A stretch of 5,411 bases of DNA, from assembly GCA_022712735.1 (NCBI GenBank), contig JAFLKA010000105.1:1-5411 (forward strand). The letters are read 5' to 3'. The notes under the pieces were generated by a model. That model was not told where the DNA came from. It did no database searches and saw nothing but the letters and a program-made list of their open reading frames with translations. This document shows, piece by piece, positions 1 to 5,411 of this stretch. A program made the position numbers and the translations under genes. Position 1 is the stretch's first letter; every line of letters begins with the position of its first letter. Source of the stretch: Marinosulfonomonas sp. (GTDB lineage: Bacteria > Pseudomonadota > Alphaproteobacteria > Rhodobacterales > Rhodobacteraceae).

Positions 1-1507
1 GCTTGACGCCCCGTTCGCCGACCTGCGCATTGTAACCGGTGCGGCCCTGAAAATCCGACAGATCAGCAATAAATTCATCCGCCTCGGCCCGCTTGGCGGC
101 AGCGATCATCTGCTCCTCGGTCGCATCGGGGCGACCATACAGGATGTTGTCGCGCACCGAACGGTGCAACAAGGACGAATCCTGTGTCACCATCCCGATG
201 GAGGCGCGCAGGCTGTCTTGCGTCACCCCGCCCACGTTCTGCCCGTCGATCAGGATATCCCCCTGTTCAACATCCCGAAACCGCAAAAGCAGGTTCACAA
301 GGCTGGATTTCCCGGCGCCCGAACGCCCGATCAGCCCCACCTTTTGTCCCGCAGGAATGATGATCGACACATGGTCCAGCCCACCGCTATCGCGGCCATA
401 ATGGTGTGAAACATCCCGAAACTCGATTTCACCCTTGGTGATGGCCATTGCAGGCGCATCCGCCGCATCCACAACCGAATGCGCCACCGCGACCGAGCGT
501 AGCCCCTCGCGGATCACCCCGATCTGCTCGAAAATACGGATTGCCAGCCACATGATCCAGCCGCTCATCCCGTTCAGGCGGATGGTCAGGGCCGATGCCG
601 CCGCAACCTCGCCAATCGATAGCTCACCAATTGACCACAGCCAGACCGCCATGCCCAGAACCCCGACAATCAGCAGCCCGTTCAGCAGGTTCAGGCCAAA
701 GGACATCTTTGTCATCAACCGCACAAACTGGAAAAACCGCAGCTGAAACCGGCGCATGGCGCGGCGGGCATAGTTTTCTTCGCTGCCACCGTGGGCAAAC
801 AGTTTCACGCTTTCGATGTTGGAATAGCTGTCAACAATCCGCCCCGTCACCAAGGATCGGCTGTCCGACAATTTTTCACCGGCCACGGCCACCTGACGCG
901 ATATCACCCGCACATAGGCGATGTAGACAACAACCCACACCGCCAGCGGCAGACCCAGCCGCACATCCATCTGCGACAGGATCAGAATCGCGCTGATCAC
1001 ATAGGTCAGCGCATACCAGATGCCCTCAAAGAACATATAGGTCACGTCCTCGACCGCCACGCGCAATTGCATCACACGGTTCGCCAATCGTCCGGCAAAA
1101 TCATTCTGGAAGAACGTCGAGGATTGCCCCAGCAGGTGTTTATGCGCCCGCCACATCACTTGGGTCTGCATGTTTCCGGCGAACGCCTGCTCCAGAAACA
1201 GTTTATTCAGGGCAATCGCTATGGGGCGCAAAAACAGGATGAACAATGCCGCCAGCAACAGTTCATACCCGTGCGCCGACCAGAACACGCTGGGTGCGCT
1301 GGCATTCATCAGGTCGATCACCCGTCCGGAATAGAAAATAAGGCCGGTTTCAACCATTGCCACCAACACACCGGTTAGCGCCATCCAGACCATCAGCTTT
1401 TTGAACGGGCCATATTGGCTCTTCAAATAGGGCCACAAGGATTTGGGTGGGGTGGTTTCATCAAACGGCTGAAACGGGTCGACTAGATTTTCAAAGAAGC
1501 GGAACAT
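1..1507 (-). CDS. ABC exporter, fused membrane domain and ATPase (half-transporter), 3' end cut by window edge
   Basis: The product is an inner-membrane ABC half-transporter of the exporter (MsbA/MDR-like) type, expected to dimerise and use ATP to move a substrate outward. The substrate cannot be read from sequence; lipid or drug export is usual for the family. The first 502 codons are present without interruption. Residues about 36-335 form the membrane domain, with hydrophobic spans near 36-58, 82-99, 158-178, 183-200, 270-292 and 310-328. The ATPase domain begins near 360 (GEIEFRDVSHHY), has Walker A GRSGAGKS at 394-401 and the Q-loop VTQDSSLL around Q442. The window ends at AQVGERGVK, immediately before the place where the family has its LSGGQ signature, so the signature, Walker B and H-loop lie outside; full length should be near 600 residues. 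ATG at 1507 gives the usual MFRFFENLVDP opening, but no clear Shine-Dalgarno precedes it. A structured leader lies upstream (1541-1615). It may pair with a second half-transporter beyond the edge. Confidence 0.95.
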   Translation of the reverse strand, partial: MFRFFENLVDPFQPFDETTPPKSLWPYLKSQYGPFKKLMVWMALTGVLVAMVETGLIFYSGRVIDLMNASAPSVFWSAHGYELLLAALFILFLRPIAIALNKLFLEQAFAGNMQTQVMWRAHKHLLGQSSTFFQNDFAGRLANRVMQLRVAVEDVTYMFFEGIWYALTYVISAILILSQMDVRLGLPLAVWVVVYIAYVRVISRQVAVAGEKLSDSRSLVTGRIVDSYSNIESVKLFAHGGSEENYARRAMRRFQLRFFQFVRLMTKMSFGLNLLNGLLIVGVLGMAVWLWSIGELSIGEVAAASALTIRLNGMSGWIMWLAIRIFEQIGVIREGLRSVAVAHSVVDAADAPAMAITKGEIEFRDVSHHYGRDSGGLDHVSIIIPAGQKVGLIGRSGAGKSSLVNLLLRFRDVEQGDILIDGQNVGGVTQDSLRASIGMVTQDSSLLHRSVRDNILYGRPDATEEQMIAAAKRAEADEFIADLSDFQGRTGYNAQVGERGVK

Positions 1508-1540
1508 GACAGAGGCTCGTGAATTTTGGGATAAGATGTG

Positions 1541-1615
1541 GATGATCGGGCGGCTGTGGCCAGCCCAACAGGACCGGCGGCTTAGGCTCGCAATAGGGTC
1601 CTGAAATTGATCATC
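1541..1615 (-). promoter_or_regulatory. Possible structured 5' leader (three-stem junction) of the ABC exporter mRNA
   Basis: Three nested or adjacent inverted repeats are visible. The outer pair is GATGATC/GATCATC (1609-1615 with 1541-1547, 7 bp). Inside it are CAGGACC/GGTCCTG (1597-1603 with 1569-1575, 7 bp, loop 21) and GGCTG/CAGCC (1561-1565 with 1552-1556, 5 bp, loop of 4). Together they would form a three-way junction whose closing stem contains the leader peptide start codon and ends 34 bases before the exporter ATG. No uridine run follows, so a plain intrinsic terminator is unlikely; control of translation or of an alternative fold is the better guess. The pairs were found by eye, no energy was calculated, and repeats of this length can occur by chance in GC-rich DNA. 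Confidence 0.35.
1582..1614 (-). CDS. Candidate leader peptide (10 residues) upstream of the ABC exporter
   Basis: An 11-codon frame including stop encodes MINFRTLLRA and ends in TAA. It lies 74 bases upstream of the exporter start and in a different frame. GGAG at 1623-1626 sits 8 bases before its ATG, better spacing than anything in front of the exporter itself. The codons include AGG, CTA and CGA, which are usually infrequent in Rhodobacterales (inference, not counted here). Its start codon lies within one arm of an inverted repeat (1609-1615 with 1541-1547) and its second half lies in the loop of a 7-base-pair hairpin, so translating it would disturb the predicted fold. That arrangement is typical of attenuator leader peptides. 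Against this, any short frame with an SD-like tetramer can arise by chance, and I do not recognise the peptide. Confidence 0.35.
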   Translation of the reverse strand: MINFRTLLRA

Positions 1616-1622
1616 GGCATAT

Positions 1623-1626
1623 CTCC
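1623..1626 (-). promoter_or_regulatory. Shine-Dalgarno of the leader peptide
   Basis: On the minus strand GGAG is followed by 8 bases and then ATG at 1614. The other in-frame ATG, at 1620, is only 2 bases from GGAG and is too close to be used. The site therefore favours the start at 1614. Confidence 0.35.
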
Positions 1627-1643
1627 GTCATGTTGTCCGTTTA

Positions 1644-1649
1644 GGCTAG
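1644..1649 (-). promoter_or_regulatory. Possible -10 element for the exporter transcript
   Basis: GATAAT on the minus strand matches five of six bases of the sigma-70 -10 consensus. It would place a transcript start near 1637, about 10 bases ahead of the leader Shine-Dalgarno, which suits a transcript carrying the whole structured leader. The -35 region is poor (TTTTAC at about 16 bases spacing), so this is only a weak candidate. A TTCCCA/TAGCCT pair with 17-base spacing a little further downstream is an equally weak alternative. Confidence 0.2.
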
Positions 1650-1743
1650 CGGAATTATCGCGGTCTGGGAAGAGGGTAAAATCCGGCACCCATCCGAGGC
1701 CCCGCATGGGGTCGAGATATTAAGCGTTGCGCAGCAACTCCGT

Positions 1744-2712
1744 CTAATTTCCGTCCAAAGCCACCAGAGCCGCCGCCGCAACCGATACCTTACCCGCCAC
1801 CACGTCCGCCCCCAACGCCGCCATCTTTGCCTGCATCTCGCCCTCGCTCAGACGCGCCAACAGACCCAATCGAACCTCTTCTTCAAACCAGTGGCGCAAC
1901 TGGCACGCCCGATTATCATCCCAATAACCGCTGTCTTTGCGCCACGCGATCAGGGCCTGCATGTCACTCCACGCAGTATTCAGCCCCTCCCCCGTAACCG
2001 CCGAAACCAGCATTGCCTTTGGAAACCCCTCGGGGTCACCACTTCGCTTGCGCAACAGCCGCAATGCACCGGCATAATCGGCACAGGTGCGGGTGGCGGC
2101 AGCCAGCAGGTCGCCGTCGGCCTTGTTCACCAAAATCAGATCGGCGATCTCCATGATGCCGCGCTTGACCCCCTGCAATTCGTCGCCGCCCGCTGGCGCC
2201 AGCAACAACACAAACAGGTCGGACATCTCCGCCACCATAGTTTCAGACTGGCCCACCCCAACGGTTTCGATCAACACGATGTCATACCCCGCCGCCTCGC
2301 ACAGCATCACCGCCTCGCGGGTGCGCCGCGCCACGCCGCCCAGCGCTGTTTGGCTGGGCGAGGGCCGGATGAACGCATTCGGGTCACGCGCCAGCATTTC
2401 CATGCGGGTTTTATCCCCCAGAATTGATCCGCCAGAACGGGTAGATGACGGGTCAACCGCCAGCACGGCAACACGCAGGTCCTGCCCCGTTAACATCATG
2501 CCAAAGGCCTCGATAAAGGTGGATTTCCCCACCCCTGGCGTGCCGGACATGCCAATCCGCAAGGCCTGTCGCCCAGCGCCCTTCACCGCATCCAATAGGG
2601 CTGCGGCCTGTTCACGATGATCCGCGCGCCTGCTTTCGATCAGGGTAATGGCGCGGGCCAAGGCGCGGCGTTCGCCTGCAATCACGCGACTGGCAAGGTC
2701 TGAAATATCCAT
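1744..2712 (-). CDS. meaB: MeaB, methylmalonyl-CoA mutase-associated GTPase
   Basis: This is a cytoplasmic G3E-family P-loop GTPase of the MeaB/ArgK group. MeaB binds adenosylcobalamin-dependent methylmalonyl-CoA mutase, gates cofactor loading and protects or reactivates the enzyme. Counting from the ATG at 2712 (322 residues, normal for the family), the P-loop GTPGVGKST is at 57-65, VDPSSTRSGGSILGDKTRM at 86-104, the G3-like ETVGVGQSE at 149-157 and the NKAD guanine-specificity motif at 196-199. All key residues are intact. An in-frame GTG at 2733 would add seven residues (MKGQRNL); it has a GGA 9 bases ahead. The ATG has AAGGG 12 bases ahead and gives an N-terminus (MDISDLASRV) more like its relatives, so I prefer it. 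No mutase gene is in the window, so the partner must be elsewhere. Downstream, 236 bases separate it from the exporter, so co-transcription is uncertain. Confidence 0.95.
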   Translation of the reverse strand: MDISDLASRVIAGERRALARAITLIESRRADHREQAAALLDAVKGAGRQALRIGMSGTPGVGKSTFIEAFGMMLTGQDLRVAVLAVDPSSTRSGGSILGDKTRMEMLARDPNAFIRPSPSQTALGGVARRTREAVMLCEAAGYDIVLIETVGVGQSETMVAEMSDLFVLLLAPAGGDELQGVKRGIMEIADLILVNKADGDLLAAATRTCADYAGALRLLRKRSGDPEGFPKAMLVSAVTGEGLNTAWSDMQALIAWRKDSGYWDDNRACQLRHWFEEEVRLGLLARLSEGEMQAKMAALGADVVAGKVSVAAAALVALDGN

Positions 2713-2738
2713 CAGGTTTCGCTGCCCTTTCACTGGCC

Positions 2739-2751
2739 GTTATCCGATAAC
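2739..2751. promoter_or_regulatory. 13-base palindrome in the divergent region between meaB and the small membrane-protein gene
   Basis: GTTATCCGATAAC has perfect 6-base arms around one central base. It lies 27 bases upstream of the preferred meaB start and 80 bases upstream of the divergent small gene at 2831, so a dimeric regulator bound here could touch either promoter. If meaB instead starts at GTG 2733, the palindrome falls in its ribosome-binding zone. I cannot assign a regulator, and a single copy is weak evidence for an operator. Confidence 0.25.
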
Positions 2752-2819
2752 AGAAGGCTGATATAGGTTAGCCCGCCGGTTCCGCTGCATCTTAATCCCA
2801 ACGCACACAGCAAAGAAAG

Positions 2820-2824
2820 AAGGA
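2820..2824 (+). promoter_or_regulatory. Strong Shine-Dalgarno of the 51-residue protein gene
   Basis: AAGGA, inside the purine run AAGAAAGAAGGA, stands 6 bases before the ATG at 2831. This is the best-formed ribosome binding site in the window. It favours the first of two tandem ATG codons (2831 and 2834) and is the main reason to accept this short frame as a gene. Confidence 0.6.
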
Positions 2825-2830
2825 ACACAC

Positions 2831-2986
2831 ATGATGGCAAATTTGAACACATTGAAAATGATCGGGTTGGTGGTGTTACTGGCGATTGCCCTGACGTTGC
2901 CAGCGATGTTGCCAAAAACAGACGAGGCGCACGACAGCCGTGTGCAGAAGGATGGGGCTGAAGTGCAGCAGGTGGGCACGGTGTAG
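2831..2986 (+). CDS. Small single-span membrane or exported protein, 51 residues, function unknown
   Basis: I do not recognise this protein. A short N-terminus with one lysine (MMANLNTLKM) is followed by a hydrophobic stretch at residues 11-28 (IGLVVLLAIALTLPAMLP) and a hydrophilic tail of about 23 residues with mixed charge (KTDEAHDSRVQKDGAEVQQ). This fits a single inner-membrane span with the tail outside the cytoplasm; an uncleaved anchor is more likely than a signal peptide because no clear A-x-A site follows the hydrophobic core. The excellent AAGGA site 6 bases upstream and the textbook small-protein layout support it. It diverges from meaB and converges on the broken SH3-domain gene with only 14 bases between stop codons, leaving no room for a separate terminator. 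Longer frames on the opposite strand here lack family features and are shadows. Confidence 0.65.
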   Translation: MMANLNTLKMIGLVVLLAIALTLPAMLPKTDEAHDSRVQKDGAEVQQVGTV

Positions 2987-3000
2987 AAAACAGCGCCAAC

Positions 3001-3632
3001 CTAATCCCCCCGCTCACTTAACGAGCAACACCCAGACACAAACCGGCGTTCCTGCCCTTCCACAATCAGCATATCAAAACCAAAACCAAACACCCCTTCG
3101 TTTGGTCGGCATTGCTCCGGAGTCAAAAAACCTGTGACCTCAATGCCGTCCGCGCCCGTCACCATCACTTGCCTGCCGAACCCTCGGTTCACGGCCAGAA
3201 GCGGCGCAAAGCTGCGTTTTAGCTGGAATTCTTTGCCACCATCCGACGACAGGGTAATATCCCCCTTTGCAATAGAAACCAGCGTCCAGTACGGCTCGTC
3301 CCCGAAACACCATAAATCCCGCTCGAAATCCGTGGCAACAGGGTCTGGCGCGGTTTGCGCCATAAACCGCAACAGAACCCATCCGCTGGAATTCCCGTCG
3401 CTATTGACCAGCCCCCATTTGCATCCTCACTAAGCGTCATCACTTCGACCGACTTGGTGTCATAAGCCAGAGTTCCGATAATTTCAGACGTCCCATCTGG
3501 GGCTTTTCGCACATTCAATACATCTTTATTGGTGACCTTTTGCACATCAAACAACGCGGGGTATTGGGGGCGGGAATGGGCTTGCCCCACCGAAAATCCC
3601 GTCAAAATGATCAGCCTGTAACAGCTTGCCAT
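3001..3632 (-). pseudogene. SH3-domain exported protein with C-terminal CFGDEPYW domain, split by a one-base frameshift
   Basis: Two overlapping frames join into one protein of about 210 residues. The first part (from ATG 3632) has a short signal-like hydrophobic start (MASCYRLIILTGFSVGQA), then a bacterial SH3 domain beginning FDVQKVTNKDVLNVRKAPDG and running to VMTLSED. At about 3421 the frame is lost. The domain continues one frame over as WGLVNSDGNSSGWVLLRFMAQ, followed by a C-terminal region with CFGDEPYW, EQCRPNEG and a closing GFGFDMLIVEGQ and SGCC, a pattern I associate with Rhodobacterales SH3-domain proteins and COG3650-like domains. Adding one G to GAGGATGCAAATGG restores EDGKWGLV, the expected SH3 sequence. 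As written, the upstream frame runs on to a stop at 3219 with an unrelated tail. Periplasmic, role unknown. Either a recent mutation or a sequencing error; conservation beyond the break implies that it is recent. An in-frame TTG at 3659 would be a longer but less likely start. It is divergent from hrpB. Confidence 0.8.
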
Positions 3633-3712
3633 CAGTTTATCTTGCCCCCCTTTGCACAACTGAAAACACGTTTGATATGGCTTTCCCCGCCGCCATCCCC
3701 GATAAAGCCGGC

Positions 3713-5411
<1,699 letters not shown>

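Noticed and set aside
93..1378. Several plus-strand frames of 80-195 codons opposite the exporter gene
   Set aside because: They lie antisense to an intact, motif-bearing ABC transporter, are rich in Arg, Pro, His and Gln, and show no domain; they are shadows of the real gene.
1698..1713. CCCC-GCAT-GGGG hairpin between meaB and the exporter
   Set aside because: Only four solid base pairs on the minus strand and no T run on either side; common by chance in GC-rich DNA.
1726..1738. GTTGC-TGC-GCAAC hairpin just after the meaB stop codon, as a terminator
   Set aside because: The stem is only 5 bp with a 3-base loop and is followed by GCTTAATATC rather than a T run, so it does not qualify as an intrinsic terminator.
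1891..2620. Two plus-strand frames of about 178 codons opposite meaB
   Set aside because: They are the complement of a fully conserved GTPase gene and carry no motif or ribosome binding site of their own.
2730..3017. Minus-strand frames of 95 and 79 codons across the small membrane-protein gene
   Set aside because: Low-complexity Cys/Pro/Ser-rich translations with no domain; the plus strand offers a better frame with a strong Shine-Dalgarno.
3001..3372. Minus-strand 123-residue frame as an independent gene starting at TTG 3372
   Set aside because: It begins inside an SH3 domain whose first half is in the neighbouring frame, so it is the 3' part of a frameshifted gene.

Overview
The window looks like chromosomal DNA of an alphaproteobacterium, most likely a moderate-GC member of the Rhodobacterales (Roseobacter group). 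The protein styles support this: a fused permease-ATPase opening with MFRFFENLVDP, a compact MeaB, an HrpB helicase opening with an LPID stretch, and an SH3-domain protein with a C-terminal CFGDEPYW block. This assignment rests on recalled family resemblance, not on a search. No mobile element, CRISPR array, tRNA or rRNA was seen.

Layout. Positions 1-1507 (minus) hold the first 502 codons of an ABC exporter half-transporter; the window edge cuts it just before the expected ABC signature motif. Positions 1508-1743 are non-coding for large proteins. On the minus strand they hold a candidate 10-residue leader peptide with a well-placed Shine-Dalgarno, inside a set of nested inverted repeats that could fold as a three-way junction ahead of the exporter. 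Positions 1744-2712 (minus) encode the GTPase MeaB. A short divergent region with a 13-base palindrome (2739-2751) separates meaB from a plus-strand gene at 2831-2986 for a 51-residue single-span membrane protein with a strong ribosome binding site. Converging on it, 14 bases away, is a minus-strand SH3-domain gene (3001-3632) broken by a one-base frameshift near 3421. Divergent from that gene, hrpB (from 3713, plus) runs off the right edge after 566 intact codons.

Functionally this is mostly ordinary chromosomal background: export, a B12-enzyme chaperone and an RNA helicase-like protein, with no sign that they share one pathway. The two items most worth attention are the structured leader with its small ORF upstream of the ABC exporter, which would suit translation-coupled control, and the frameshifted SH3-domain gene, which is either a fresh pseudogene or a sequence error. 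I found no convincing new multi-gene system.
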